Assembly (NCBI GenBank): GCA_015680685.1
Contig: MNCI01020757.1
Span: forward strand, 16,659-80,658
Length of the DNA stretch: 64,000 nt
From: Gnetum montanum
Taxonomy: Eukaryota > Streptophyta > Gnetopsida > Gnetales > Gnetaceae
Direction: 5' to 3'
Positions 34,598 to 47,164 of the stretch are shown here, one piece after another. Position 1 is the stretch's first letter, and each line of letters begins with the position of its first letter. The notes below the pieces were generated by a model. That model was not told where the DNA came from. It did no database searches and saw nothing but the letters and a program-made list of their open reading frames with translations. The translations under genes and the position numbers were made by a program.

Positions 34598-37358
34598 TGT
34601 TACATCCCATCGAGCGACAGTAGGTATGGTTGTACGCTTATGATTTGTACATTACGTGTGGAGTCCTAGTGGGTTGTTGGAAATGAGTTAATGTATTTTA
34701 TATGTTACGAGGCTTCATTTTTATGTTACAATTTTGATGTCTTTACATGCTTAACTAACGTGATTATGTACACCAGCCCTGTGTGACGTGTTAGACAAGT
34801 GATGTTGCTAGTAGGGTTGTTGGATTGGGGGTACCAGAGAACTTATCTAGTATGTTTTATGTGTGATTTCAATATTTATGCATTTACATGATGGAACTAT
34901 GTTGCATAATGTTTGGGTGTGATTCTAGCATGGGAATGTGTAGAGTATTTGATAAGGATCTTGTAGGTTGAAACAGACTTTAATTTGGAGTCCTGGTGTG
35001 ATTGTTATGCATGTCTGAAATGTAGGGTATTACTTGGGAAGAGAATAAAAGAAATAAACTCATGAAAAAAAATAAAAGTAAAAAGGTCAAAGTCAAAGTC
35101 AAAAGCAAATGTTACATGTGACATGCAAAAAGGAAGTGGCTTATGCATATTTTGTTTTTTTTTTTTTAAATAAACACATATGCAAAAAGCATATGATGGG
35201 AAAAAAACAAAACATAGTTTATAATGTGTTTTTCTATCACCATCCTTTTCCTACTACCACCCATAATAATTGGATCTGTTTCCTTCATTTTTTTTCTATT
35301 TAGAAATAGAAATGAGGGTAATGTTTATTCTCTTCTCCTTTCCTCCATTTTCTTCTTTTTTCCTCCATTTTCTTCTTTTTTCCTCCATTTTCTTCTATTT
35401 TCCTCTTTTTCTCTATAATTTTAAGCTTTGTGGATGGTTTTTGCTTACTCTAAACTTGGATTGGGGATTTTTGTGGTCACAACTACATAGATGCATAACT
35501 TGTTTGAAGAAAAACAAAGTCTTGCTAAATTTTTGAGGATTTTCTACTTGTTTCGGCCTTTCTACCCCAACACTTATAATTGGTGGGTTATCTTTACCTT
35601 TTCCCTATATTTTGTGCTAGATTAGTGTATATGATCATATGATGGGGGCATGTGGAGTAGATAGTTCAAAGCTTGAGCTTAGGCATGTTATTTTTCCTAT
35701 TTCTTAAAATTGTACAATTTTGGTTACAAATTGTTTATTAATATATATGGGATGTATAGGATGATGTGTGAACTTGTGAAATATAAGATGTGATGTTAAT
35801 GAGATTGGTATGATTGGAATATGATATTTTCGGGACCTATTGGGGCACAAGTGTTTTTGGGAGTTCCAATCCTTCTTAGTGGTAATTAAATATTATTTTA
35901 TTCATCAAACTTTGAATGTGCATAACTTTGCTTCCAAGAGTCTGATTTAAGTAAAATTAATGTCATTAGGCTCATTTTGGGGAGTACTTTCTAATCATGA
36001 AAATAGTTTTCTCTTTGGGAATATATCATTTTGAAGGTTATTATAGTGGTAATTTATCTAGAAGTACATGTCATTTGAGAAATATGATATTGTTTTGTCA
36101 AATCAAGGTATTCATGTTATTTTGGCAAATCATCATATTGTTTTCATGGAATGACTGTAATTGATAAGGGTGGATATGTGTGGTTATGTTTGTTTGGGTG
36201 TGTTATGCTTATGTCATGTTGTCTTAAGCTAGTCGAACTATGTAAATGTTTTTGCAACAATGTTTGTGATGGTCATTGGCAAGTGATGCTAGCATGAGGA
36301 TGTGGACAGGTTGGTGATGAGGCACCCTAGAGGTAGTATGGATTGACCTCCACTATGATGCATCAATGAGACTCCTATCTCAAGCCTCACCCTGAGAGTG
36401 GAAGAGCATAGTTGTGTTCGTCCTTACGACTAGTACATGCATAAGTGTGATCATCCCTATTTTGAGTCCTCTAGAAGGCTAGTGATTGTGGGTCACAGGT
36501 TGTCAAACCCTAGAGCCAGTTGGATAATTAAAAGACAAATAAAATACTAGCAAGTAATGGCTATTATGAGTACTCATGGCAATGTTTCACATGCTACACT
36601 AAGCATGGATATGCTAGCAACTACATGGGCTATGTATATGATAGTATCGGTCTGTGAGTCATATCATTGGTAATATGTGTTATGATTGGATTATGATTGT
36701 GTGGATCATGGACTATTTACAATATATCATGGATATGATGACATGGGTAGGATAGATGATGTTAGACTATGGCTTTATCTCTAATTGTATGATAGTATGT
36801 TAGCATTCTGGGTGATACGGTGTATGTTGTTTAAGCATGTGAAAAACTAACAATCCTTGCAGGTGCCTTGTACCCCACTCCTCTCATCTAGTGCAGCACT
36901 TGTTGATCATCTAGCAGGGGAAGTGTAAAGGCTTTCTACTCAATTGTGTACTAACTTTATTTAATCACAAGTGGAAGGTGCATGAGCCTAGACGAGCATG
37001 AAAAGGGAGACTAAAGGAGGGAAAAATCTTTAGTGGTTGGTTAATATATATTTTCATGTATAGTAGTGTGGACTAGATATCATTGTATGAAACTCTCTAT
37101 ACTCTTATATATAAGATGATGAGGTTTATGTGTTTTTGTATTTTAGCATAGAAATGCATAATTTCCTTTATGTAGAGACATGCATTTTTATAAAGTGAAT
37201 TGTATGTTTAGTTTTGATGTGGGAGGAAATTTCTATACCATTTAACCTTCCTTAATATCATGTATTCTACAAATTAGTGGTTTTTAGTTATCATGCTTCT
37301 GTTATAAGATCCTTTGATCCTAGGCATCACCTTGCCCTAGCTAGGATGGGATGTTACA
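34598..37358 (+). repeat. Element C 5' LTR (about 2.76 kb)
   Basis: It begins TGTTACATCCCATC and ends GATGGGATGTTACA, a perfect 14-bp terminal inverted repeat, directly followed by a primer-binding site. Long LTRs like this are usual in Del/Tekay chromoviruses. A 20-bp pyrimidine repeat lies inside at 35336-35404. No 3' LTR is present in the window. Confidence 0.85.
35336..35404 (+). repeat. Pyrimidine tandem repeat, TCCTCCATTTTCTTCTTTTT-type
   Basis: About four near-identical 20-bp units lie inside the element C LTR. Confidence 0.8.
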
Positions 37359-37361
37359 TTG

Positions 37362-37374
37362 TGGTATCGGAGCT
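37362..37374 (+). other. Primer-binding site of element C (initiator tRNA-Met type)
   Basis: TGGTATCGGAGCT starts three bases after the LTR end and differs by one base from the usual TGGTATCAGAGC. Confidence 0.85.
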
Positions 37375-37439
37375 AGTTTACTCCAATGTTGTATGATGGT
37401 TGGGGTATTCACCCATTTGTGATTTTAGGTTACCGAGAT

Positions 37440-38520
37440 GTATATTAGATGCGGTCATGATGCTAGTGGGGCCCAAAAACTAGAAGAGCCTAATGATGGA
37501 CAGGAGAAGCCTCCTCAAACATCTAGTAGTGGTCCTGCAAATAGGCAACCAAACCTTATATAACAATTATTACAGATCTTGCAGTAGCATGTTGCACCTA
37601 GTGATGCTTCCATTCCCATGATCAAAGAAGTGGGAAGTGGGAAGTGGTAGTGGAGGCTTAAGAGAATCAAATAGGTAGCCTATCGATGGGGAACTAGTGT
37701 AGCAATTTTGGAAGTTGGAACCTCCTAAATTTGATGGCACTAAGGATCCCACTATAGCTACAAAATGATTTAAGGAATTACAAAAGGCTTTTGATTTTAT
37801 AGGTTGTTCATTGATTTAGTAGACTCACTTGGCAGTTTATCAATTGGTTGGTACTACCTAACATTAGTGGATGACTGAAGAGAAAGCCAAGGAATGGATT
37901 GGTTAAGAGGTGGCATGGGATGATTTTCTAGCATCTTTCAAAGGTTGTTATGTGTCTACCCAATATGCACAAGCCAAGGAGGACAAGTTCTACCATTTGT
38001 ATCAAGGTAGTTGATCTATGGTGAAGTATGATGCTCATTTCTCTAAGCTAAGTTGTTATGTGCCCCAAATGCATATAGATGCTCAGGCATGGACGAACAA
38101 GTTTGTTCAAGGTTTGAGACCATCTTTGAAGGATCACTTATTACCTCTCATATTGACTTCCTATGATGAAGCTAGAGTAGTGGCCATGGATTTAGAGAGG
38201 AGTCAGCAGGAGGATACAACACATAGAGAGAGGTGATAGGGGCAAAAGAGAGGACCAACATCTAGAGAGAGACCTAGCCCCTCTAAGCAAGCTTGTGGCT
38301 AGGGAGGAGAGCATCCAACACCAGCTCATGGTCCTACTGTTGGAGTTGGTCATTGTGCTATTATTTATTATAGATGTGGGTAGCCTAGTCATCTGCAGAG
38401 GGATTGCTAGATTTGTTTTGCATGTGGGTAGCCAAAGGATCAAGCTCAAGAGTACCAAAAGTAGGCAAGCAGTAGTGGAGGAGGCAAAGGCCAAGGACAA
38501 TGACCTCTAGTTCAGGGTGG
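37440..38520 (+). pseudogene. Element C gag, decayed
   Basis: Across frames it reads KFDGTKDPTIATK (about 37730), AKEWIG, DDFLASFKGCYVSTQYAQAK, then MVKYDAHFSKLSCYVPQMHI and FVQGLRPSLKDHL in the open frame 38018-38236. This is the Retrotrans_gag domain of chromoviruses (F.G..DP..A..W, then W..F...F...Y, then M.V..Y...F..LS.Y). A degenerate zinc knuckle (CG-stop-PSHLQRDC) lies near 38380-38410. Confidence 0.78.
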
Positions 38521-38599
38521 ATGTGGAGCACTAGTTACTCAGCCCAAAGGAGGAGACTAGAGGACTTAAGGATAGGTGTATGCCTTAACAGACTAGCCT

Positions 38600-38960
38600 T
38601 TAGATGTGTAGCCAAACATAGTGATGGAGATGGGACAAATGATTTTGGACTTTGCTATGTTGATGTTATTTCATCCAGGTGCTAGCCATTAATTCATAGA
38701 TCCTATGGTTGCACATCATGTAGCTCTTGTATGTCATTCTCTTTCTCTTGGATTGATAGTATCTTCTACCGAGGGTCATAAAACTTGAGTTGAGCAGGTG
38801 TGTAGAGGTGTGCTAGTGGAATTGGAAGGTGTGCAATGGGTTAGTCATTTATATGTTATGGATCTTAGGGTATATGATATCATTTTGGAGATGGATTGAT
38901 TGTCACAATTCAATGTTGTTTGGATTGTCGACAAAAGCTCCTATGACTATAATCAGTTGA
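38600..38960 (+). pseudogene. Element C protease, inactive
   Basis: LFHPGASH-stop-FIDPMVAHH (38670-38720) aligns with the usual LFDSGASHSFIS. The catalytic Asp is His and the Ser is Pro. The downstream block YDIILEMD-stop-LSQFNVVW (38872-38930) is the conserved D.ILGMDWL....A.I motif. Confidence 0.78.
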
Positions 38961-39169
38961 TGGTGCTCTGATTGAGGTACAAACTCGTCCAAGGACTATG
39001 CACTTGGATTTGATCTCCTCTCAGATGTACCATAGGATGCTTCAAAAAGGGCAAGAGTGCTTTGTAGCTAAACTCTATAAAATAGATATGGTGGAGATAG
39101 ATCAAATTCCTATGGTTTATGAATTCTCTAACGTATTCCAATTAGATTATTGGGTTTATCATTAAGGTG

Positions 39170-39880
39170 AGAGATTGAGTTTGAGATTGAACTTAAACTT
39201 GGTACAAAGCCTATTTCAAAGGCTCCACACAAGATGTCTCTTGTAGAGCTAGCAAAGCTAAAGATTTAGCTATAGGAATTTCTGGATAAAGGCCTTATTT
39301 GACCTAGTATATCATTGTGGGATGCACTAGTACTATTTGTTAAAAAGAAGGATGGGAGTTTGTGGCCATGCATAGATTACAAGCAGTTAAACTAGGTGAC
39401 AGTGAAAAATAAATATCCTTGATGACTTGTTGGATCAACTTTGAAGAGCTCATGTATTCTCAAAGATTGATCTCAAGTCTAGGTATCATCAAGTGTAGGT
39501 TCATGAATAGGATGTGTCAAAAATAGCATTTTGAATAGAGTATGGCCATTATGAGTTTTTGATGCTACCCTTTGGATTGAAAAATGCACTAGTAGTTTTA
39601 ATGCACCTCATAAATAGTGTGATGTGGCCATTCCTAGATCAGTTTGTGATTGTGTTCATAGATGATATCTTAGCATATTCTTCTAATTAACAATTGCATG
39701 TAGAGCACTTGTAGATGATTTTATAGACTTAAAGGGAGTACCAATTATATTCTTAGCCATCCAAGTATTCCTTTTGGCAATTAGAGATTCAATTCTTAGG
39801 ATATGTGGTGTCAGGAGCTAGTATCTCTATGTATCTTGCAAAGATTGTAGTTGTTCGTGATTGGCCTATGCCATGATTTG
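39170..39880 (+). pseudogene. Element C reverse transcriptase, decayed
   Basis: Fragments include IELKLGTKPISKAPHKMS (39185), LWDALVLFVKKKDGSLWPCIDYKQLN (39318-39395), [17 protein letters not shown] (39538) and [14 protein letters not shown] (39643-39685), where the catalytic Asp pair is kept. Several frameshifts and stops break it up. Confidence 0.85.
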
Positions 39881-40440
39881 TAGTGTAGGTACAAAGCTTC
39901 TTGGGATTAGCAAGATATCACTAGAGGTTTTTGGAATATTTTTCTCGCATAGCATCTTCTTTGACCCAATTGTTGAGAAAGGAGGCTAACTTTACTTGGG
40001 GCCTAGCCTGTCAAGGTGCATTTGAAGATTTGAAGCATAGAATGGTGACTACTTCAATGCTAATATCTCCTACACCAAGACATCCATATGATGTTAGTAC
40101 TGATGCTTCACGGGATGGATTTGGTTGTGTGTTGATATAGGATGGACAGGTTGTGGCTTATGCATCTGTCAAGTGAGGCCACATGAAACTAGATATCCCA
40201 TGCATGATCTAGAGTTGGGTTCTATGATCTTCGTATTGAAGACTTGGCAACATTACCTAAATGGAAAGTATGTTACTATTTGGACTGACCATAAGAGCCT
40301 CTAATATCTTATGATTCAACCATAGTTAAACTTGTGACAATGTAGATGGGTGGAGCTGCTTGTTGATTTTGATTTCACTATGAAATACAGGCCTGGAAAG
40401 ACTAATAAAGTAGTAGATGCATTGAGTAGGGTGGTAAGTA
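39881..40440 (+). pseudogene. Element C RNase H, decayed
   Basis: The open frame 39931-40140 reads FSRIASSLTQLLRKEANFTW, then AFEDLKHRMVTTSMLISP and STDASRDGFGCVLI. Later come DHKSL (40288) and WVELLVDFDFTMKYRPGK, then VVDALSRVV (40350-40430). The catalytic TDAS and DALS Asp residues survive. Confidence 0.83.
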
Positions 40441-40539
40441 AGCTTAATAACTTGATGGTCTAGTTAGATTTGCAAGAGCAGATATGAGAGCAATAACACC
40501 ATGATCCCTAGTGTCAAGAATTGAGATAAAAAATTACCT

Positions 40540-40840
40540 CTGATGGACTACTCTCTATGGATAGTCATGGAGTATTACAACAAGATGGTTGAGTATGTGT
40601 TCTAGAAGCTCTATGAATTCAGTTGATGAATGAGGCCCACCTAAGTAGATACCAAATGCATCTAGGTAGTCAGAAAATGTACCAGAGTTTACAATGGATG
40701 TATTGGTGGCTTGGTATGAAGAGGAATGTAGGAAAGTATGTATCTTGATGTTTGATTTGCTAGCAAGTGAAGATAGGGCATTGGAGACCTAGGGGCTATT
40801 TGCATTTCCACAATATTCCTCAATGGCATAGGTTTGCTAA
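40540..40840 (+). pseudogene. Element C integrase, truncated after the zinc domain
   Basis: EAHLSRYQMHLGSQKMYQSL (40630-40690), then YWWLGMKRNVGKYVS, CLIC and GHWRPRGYLHFHNIPQWH (to about 40830) match the HHCC zinc domain and linker of Tekay-type integrase. The catalytic core is absent. Sequence of opposite orientation (element D ORF3) starts at about 40850. Confidence 0.8.
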
Positions 40841-40849
40841 CCCCATGCA

Positions 40850-43109
40850 TTCTGTTAAGTCCTTGATCTATAAGTCTTTGTTCTTAATCTTTGCTTGGTG
40901 GACATGAGTCATGCTATCCAAGATAGGCTTCCAATATGGATTCTATGTTGATATGGAGTTAATCTATGCCTCAGCCATTTGGATTTCTTTTTCATTGATC
41001 TCTTTGTACATGTCCACTTGATCATGAAAATATTCCTTGAGCCTTTCATGCCTTTTTGCCTCATTCTGTCACCCACTTATTTTTATACTTGATTTCTATC
41101 TAATTGCATGTACCTCATTCATTGAGAGGGCTATATTCACTTATACTAGGTAACTCATATCATTGTTGATCCCCATCATTTGTTCTCTTAACTGATGGAT
41201 AATCTCTTCAAGAATGTTTTTCTACTTTTCCACAATAGTAAACCTAGCATTATTTGTAGCTAACTATTTATTCTCTTCTTGTAGAGCAATGATAACCTTG
41301 AAATGTGCATAGGTTTATGCTTTAGCTATTGAGGGATCCCAAACCACTTTCTCCTTTTACCATTCCATCTTCATGTTATGTTCCATGAGGCTTGATGTGT
41401 TTAATTCTAAATTAATCTAGCTGGTCAAGCATAACATATTACATTGGATCTCCCCATTTAGCTCTTAGGGTTGCAAGCTCCTCTTGGAGTCTATGGACTT
41501 CATTCACAGCATGCTCCACCCAGGTTTCTACCATGATCAACTTACCCTTAGTGGCTATAAGATTAGGCTTCACTATAGTGATATTACTAGGGATATCAAA
41601 GAGGTTTTACATGACTTTCCCTATCTACAATAGTCTGTCAAAGATATCTTCATGATCTGCAAGAGTCATTGAGGGACCAACTAACATTTGAGCCTCTTAA
41701 GCTCCAAAAAGATCGATTGGCAGCACGATAGGAACATTAAAAGATTCCTTTATATGATCTATGATCACTTCTATGGCTCTTGTTGTATCCTAGTGTTGCA
41801 TAACCACAATTGTGGCTCTTTCTCTAGCTTCAAGAACCACTTGGAATGATGCAGCATTCCCAAAGATCTGTTGTGACCATTCTTCCCCTCGTCCTGAATG
41901 CAAGGAAATTTGACCACTGACAGGATTTATTGATATGGTTGGATTGACTACATTATCAATAACCTTGTAAAGGTTAGCCCCCTCTTATGTTCCCCAACTG
42001 ATAGTCTCTACAATGATCTACAAATGACTCATTGATGATCTATAGTCTTACAGCAATAGTAGTGGAACTTCTTGTTGCTATTACTGCTATTTTTTTTGTT
42101 GGCCACTAGGTGCTACTTACTGTTGTTGCTTAGTAGTTTGAATGGTTTTCTCATTGCCTATTTATTTCCCCACTTGATCATTCTTTGAAGGCACCAACTT
42201 GATCATTTCAACATAAAAATCATTTTGTGCCTTCCTACGGATATCATTGGTCTACCCTTGAATACTAGCTCATTTGCATAACTTCTTGATAAGGTAAGGA
42301 AATGGAAGTTTTAACTTCCCTAGCTTTTTTTCCTAAAACAACCATTGGGTCTCAAGATAGTAGAGGTGTGTGATGTTTGCATTAGATTTGTCCATTAAGA
42401 TCACACTTCCCCTAGAATTATATGTTGAAATTATGTTCAATATTTTCCTGGGAAATAGATGATAAGTGATAATTTTGAAATAGATTTTCTCTTCTACAGC
42501 AAGCTCACTATAATCTTTATTCTCTTTGCCATACGCCCATTGCAACAACAACTTCCTTGCATCTGTGTCAAATCTAGTGGAGAGCTGTGTCATCATTGCC
42601 CCTTCATTGGGCACATTGAGCACTTCAACAATCATCTTAACTGAATACAACACTGAGGCTCCCTCAATCTTGACCATAGCATTTTCTTGTTTATTCTTCC
42701 AAAATTAAAGCTTCTCTTCTAAGTACCACTCTCCACTTATTGTCAAAATGGGCCACAAGGAAGATGACTAGAGTTGGGTCTTAATAGTATCTAGTGCAAA
42801 CTCCATGAATGAGCCAAAGTTAAGATCCACAATCATGGTAGACATAATGGATTTCTCTTTAATAGCCTAAAGGCATTTAGGTAACAGCGTGAGTTGTTGT
42901 CCTTGTTTTTGCACTTATGGAACTTCTACCTCTACTTGCGAAAATTACTCTATGGCAAGCATTTGCCGGTGAATGCTAAAAGATTATGCCTCCTACTCCA
43001 CATGCTCTACTTGTGGGGTTTGTTCTTCCATTTGACCTCTTCCATGACCTCTTGGTCTTTTTCTTGTCAACTATGAGGGTCCTTCTATATCACCTACTTT
43101 TGGGACCAT
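40850..43109 (-). pseudogene. Element D third ORF (ORF3), copy 1: plant-transposon-type N-terminal domain plus coiled coil
   Basis: Translation starts at ATG 43109, preceded by GATTGTAG. A basic N-terminal region reads RKRPRGHGRGQMEEQ. The clean 114-codon frame 42677-42333 follows, with VLNVPNEGAMMTQL, KIITYHLFPRKI and SVILMDKSNANI. It resembles the domain annotated in plant retroelements as putative plant transposon protein. After a Gln-rich stretch (about 42100-42060) comes a long helical part (41700-40850) with heptad-like words such as FKVIIALQEENK and EEIIHQLREQM. This is an accessory protein of unknown function. About 750 codons would be expected. Several stops occur, and the 3' end abuts truncated element C. 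Confidence 0.6.
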
Positions 43110-43370
43110 CTACAATCATCAAGAATTTAGAAATTATTACAATGTTTAAACAAATTCTTGATAACTTCTTTCCTTACTCATATCCTTAGTTAAATCAAGC
43201 TCCTAGCTTATTATGATTGCAAAGTTAGAAAAATTTTCAAAAATGAGCCCCTTAGATGTTATTTTAGTTATAACCCTTCAGTGTTATCAATTTTGTTCTT
43301 AGTTATGGCCTAAAGTAGATGATATGGTATACTATAAGCCTTTTTTCTTAAGTGTGATTCATTAACTTTC

Positions 43371-43618
43371 AAAATTTTTGTTTTTCCCTTTGTACTTATC
43401 CTTATGATACCTTCTAGGCATTAGAAAATTTTGAGTCAATTTCCAACTATAGCACACAAAGGACCATCCCCCCTTCCCCATGACTAAGTTAAGAGCTCTA
43501 TGATCAACAAGGTTCAAGAAGTTTTGAAATCTGAGCTACGAGGATCAAGTTATGAGTGTTAGAAGTTAGGGTGTTAGAGCTCTTTGTTAGAAAGAAACAA
43601 TGGCAAAAACTCTCTTCA
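43371..43618. repeat. 248-bp segment identical to 45513-45760
   Basis: Comparing the two base by base shows no difference over 248 bp, whereas the adjoining duplicated sequence differs at about one base in ten. The second copy ends exactly at the N at 45761. Confidence 0.9.
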
Positions 43619-43753
43619 TGTGAAAAATGAAAAATGAAATTTTCACTAACTCCCCTACACTATATATAGTTTTTTATATGCATAATATCATAGATAATAT
43701 ATTGCACATACAATATCGTAAGTGATCTAATATTGTAACTACGATATCACCAT

Positions 43754-43754
43754 N
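43754..43754. other. Single N (probable assembly join)
   Basis: It separates two copies of a segment of about 230 bp that end in ATATCACCAT. Confidence 0.8.
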
Positions 43755-44097
43755 GTTCTGAAATCTAAGCTACAAGGGTCAAGTTATGAGTGTTGGAAGT
43801 TAGGGTGTCAGAGCTCTTGTTGGAAAGAAAAAATGGCAAAAACTCTCTTCACATGAAAAATGAGAAATGAAAAGTTCACTAATGCCCCTATGCTATATTT
43901 TTTTTTATATGCGCAATATCATAGATAATATATCGTGCATACAATATCGTAAGCGATATGATATTGTAGCTAGAATATCACCATTAAAAAATTTAAATTT
44001 TCCTTGGAATTTTTGGGGAAAAAGTGAATCTAATCATATTTCAACAATATATGAAGCATGTCTAGAGGGTCTAGAAGTGGATATGATGCTCTAGTTG

Positions 44098-45274
44098 ATA
44101 TGTTTGGCCTAACTACATTATCAATAACCTTGTAAAGGTTGGCCCCCTCTTATGTTCTCCAATTAATAATCTCTATAATCTACTGTAAATGACTCATTGA
44201 TGACTTATAATCTTGCAATGACGGTAGTGGAACTTCTTGTTGCTATTACTGCTACTCTTGCTATTGGCCACTAGGTCCTACTTATTGTTGATGCTTAGTA
44301 GTTTGAATGGTTTCCTCAATGCCTATTTGTTTCTCCACTTCATCCTTCTTTGGAGGCACTAGCATGAGCATTCTAGCATAAAAAGCATTTTGTGTCTTCC
44401 TAACGATATCATTGGTGTACCCTTGAATGCTAGCTCATTTGCATAGCTTCCTGATAATGCAAGGGAATGGAAGTTTTAACTTTCCTACCTTTGTCTCCTA
44501 AAACTGTTGTTAGATCTCAAGATAGTAGAGGTTTGCAATGTTTGCATTAGATTTATCCATTAAAATCACACTTTCTTTGGCTACATATGTTGAAATTATG
44601 TTCAATATTTTCATGGGAAATAGGTGATAAGTGACAATTTTGAAATAGATTTTCTCTTCTACAACTAGCTCACTATAATATTTATCATCTTTATCGTATG
44701 CCCCTTGCAACCATAGCTTCCTTGCATTTGTGTTAGATCTAGTGGAGAGCTATGTCATCTTTGCCCCTTCATTGGACACACTAAGTGCTTCAGTAATCGT
44801 CTTAACTGAATAAGATAGTGAGGCTCCCTCAATCTTCATCATAGCATTTTCTTATTTATTTTTCCAAAATTGAATTGTCTCTCCTAAGTACCACTCTCCA
44901 CTTATTGTCAAAATGGACCACAAGAAAGATGATTAGAGTTGGATTTTAACAGTATCTAGTGCAAACTCCATGAATGGGCCAAAGTTGAGTTCCACAATCA
45001 TGGTAGACATGATGGATTTCTTTTGAATAGCCTAAAGACATTCAAGTAATAGCATGAATTGTTGTCCTTGTTCTAGCACTTGTGGAACTTCTACCTCTAC
45101 TTGGGCAAATTGCTTTGTGGTAGGGGTTAACTAGTGAATGCTAAAAGATTGTGCCTCTTGCTCCACATGCTCTATTTGTGGCGTTTGTTCTTCCATTCGA
45201 CCTCTTCCATGGCCTCTTGATCTTTTGCTTACCAATTATGAGGATCCTCCTATAGCTCCTATTTTTGGGATCAT
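44098..45274 (-). pseudogene. Element D ORF3, copy 2 (tandem duplicate, truncated)
   Basis: This is a direct repeat of 41938-43109 at about 90% identity. ATG is at 45274 after GATTGCAG. The clean frame 44710-44510 reads DKYYSELVVEEKIYFKIVT, matching the homologous segment of copy 1. The coiled-coil half is missing; similarity to copy 1 stops near 44098. Confidence 0.6.
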
Positions 45275-45760
45275 CTGCAATCATTAAGGGTTTGGGAATT
45301 ATTATAATGTTTATACAAATTCTTGATAACTCATTTCCTTACTCATATCCTTAGTTAAATCAAGTTCCTAGCTTATTATGATTGCAGAGTTAGAAAAATT
45401 TTCAAAAATGAGCCCCTTAGATGTTATTTCAGTTATAACCATTCATGGTTATCAATTTTTTTCTTATTTATGGCATAAAGTAGTTGGTATGGTACACTAT
45501 AAGCCTTATTAAAAAATTTTTGTTTTTCCCTTTGTACTTATCCTTATGATACCTTCTAGGCATTAGAAAATTTTGAGTCAATTTCCAACTATAGCACACA
45601 AAGGACCATCCCCCCTTCCCCATGACTAAGTTAAGAGCTCTATGATCAACAAGGTTCAAGAAGTTTTGAAATCTGAGCTACGAGGATCAAGTTATGAGTG
45701 TTAGAAGTTAGGGTGTTAGAGCTCTTTGTTAGAAAGAAACAATGGCAAAAACTCTCTTCA
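45275..45760 (-). other. Upstream region of ORF3 copy 2, ending in the identical 248-bp segment
   Basis: 45360-45512 matches 43195-43370 at about 90%. From 45513 to 45760 it is identical to 43371-43618. Then a single N follows. Confidence 0.7.
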
Positions 45761-45761
45761 N
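45761..45761. other. Single N (probable assembly join)
   Basis: It follows a 248-bp exact duplicate and precedes sequence homologous to a different part of element E; about 700 bp of homologous sequence is missing. Confidence 0.85.
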
Positions 45762-46927
45762 GCATGGGTAACATGTCTTTTTAGTTGAACCCTAGAAACT
45801 TATTTTGTACATGAATGTTTTTTTTTAGCTGTGTCAACCTTACCAAAGGACTACCTTTAGGCATGGGTAGGCACTTATTATACTTTTAGTCACATTTTTT
45901 GTTAGATCTACAAGGATATGTTTACAACCTTAGCAACATTATAGAACATACAAAAGTGATCCAGGAGATTCCACAAATCCCCTTGATGTCACACCCATCA
46001 CATTCCCACTTAGTTCTTTACTCTTTTGTCCAGGCATAATGATCAAAAGTCTATTCTTAGCTTTATGATAAGAAAGAATATCATTATGGCCATGGTAAGA
46101 ACCTCTTATTATTGAAATGGATGAATGGATGTTGTGGTCTCACTTGTACAAACAATCAATTCCTTATGACTCAATAACATAGAGAAATCTTCACCTTATT
46201 TGAGGCTACATCTTGCCTTATTTATGGTGTTTTATTAATGTATGTACTAGTAAAATGGAAATGAGGTATGAAAAATTATAGAAAATAGTAAGAATGAAAA
46301 GATGGAAAGAATGAAAAATCATCAAAGAATTGGAAAAATGTCAAAGAACTAAGAAATTATTAAGAATTGAAAAGTATACAAAAATAGAAAAGATATCAAA
46401 GAATGTAAAAAGTGCCAAGAAATGGAAAAGGTATAACAAAAAAATTTATAAACCTCAAAAGGTAGAGAACAAAAAGGTTAAAAAGCACTGATTAATTCCT
46501 ATCTCATGATAATGCATTTCCCCCATGACTAAACCCATGGTCGAGTATTCAAAAAGTGCATCCTAGTTCCCCTAGATCATACACTTGAGATCTCTCACTT
46601 ACCATCTTTAGGAACTTAGTTTTTTGGTTATTGTCACATGTAATGTTGATGGTTATTGAATTTTGGTCATCTAAGTCCTTATTTCCTCTATTAGTTGGTG
46701 TATGATTATTATTTAATATTTTCATTTGTAAGTTTTCACTTGTGATCTTTCTCTTAGAATAGGAGTTAATAAGTGGTTCAAACTATTTCATGCATGTTTT
46801 GGACACTTAAATGTTCTCAGTTGTTGGCCACTGGGTGTCTTTTGGTTTAGTGGCCACTACTCTCTCTTGTGCATACACTTTTTTTTTCACATTTTTTGTG
46901 TATTAGTGTAACAACTATGTTGACATT
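45762..46927 (-). other. Element D spacer between protease and ORF3
   Basis: Noncoding and AT-rich. It is the inverted counterpart of element E about 49860-51110 (shared words include GGCCACTAAACTAAAAGACACC and GACATGTTACCCATGCCTAAAGG, each read on the opposite strand). The E segment 51110-51820 has no counterpart here, which suggests about 700 bp is missing at the N at 45761. No RT is found in the spacer of either element. Confidence 0.6.
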
Positions 46928-47164
46928 CTAGAATGTTAGTCCACAATTGCACCCATCTTTATCAGTAGTAATGCATGAAATTATTTGTGTATGTATGGCT
47001 CTGTGCTTGTCTTCCTTAGAAATTTCAAGAGATAAGTCTTTCATACTTAACTTAGCATCCATAGTGCTAAGGAATGCTCTCCCCATTATAACAGGAAATT
47101 CCTTGTCATTATACTTCATGTTAATCACCAAAAAGTCTGCTGGATAAGACTACCCATTGATAGT
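46928..47164 (-). pseudogene. Element D protease, downstream half
   Basis: The minus strand reads TING-stop-SYPADFLVINMKYNDKEF (47164-47090), then PVIMGRAFLSTMDAKLSM. This is the second half of the Athila-type protease, usually FPADFVVLDM then PIILGRPFLAT..A..D. The upstream half lies at 53401-53480 on the same strand, on the other side of element E. Confidence 0.85.

Larger units (their letters stand above)
43110..44097 (-). other. Upstream region of ORF3 copy 1, with a local duplication and N join
   Basis: This is homologous, inverted, to element E 51820-52508. A segment of about 230 bp (43520-43753) recurs directly after the single N (43755-43986) with some divergence, so the N at 43754 may join two repeat copies artificially. 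It is probably the leader or intron of ORF3, since the acceptor-like GATTGCAG/GATTGTAG precedes each ORF3 ATG. Confidence 0.5.

Noticed and set aside
35109-35536. Phe/Ser-rich overlapping plus frames as a membrane protein gene
   Set aside because: They read through the pyrimidine tandem repeat of the element C LTR.
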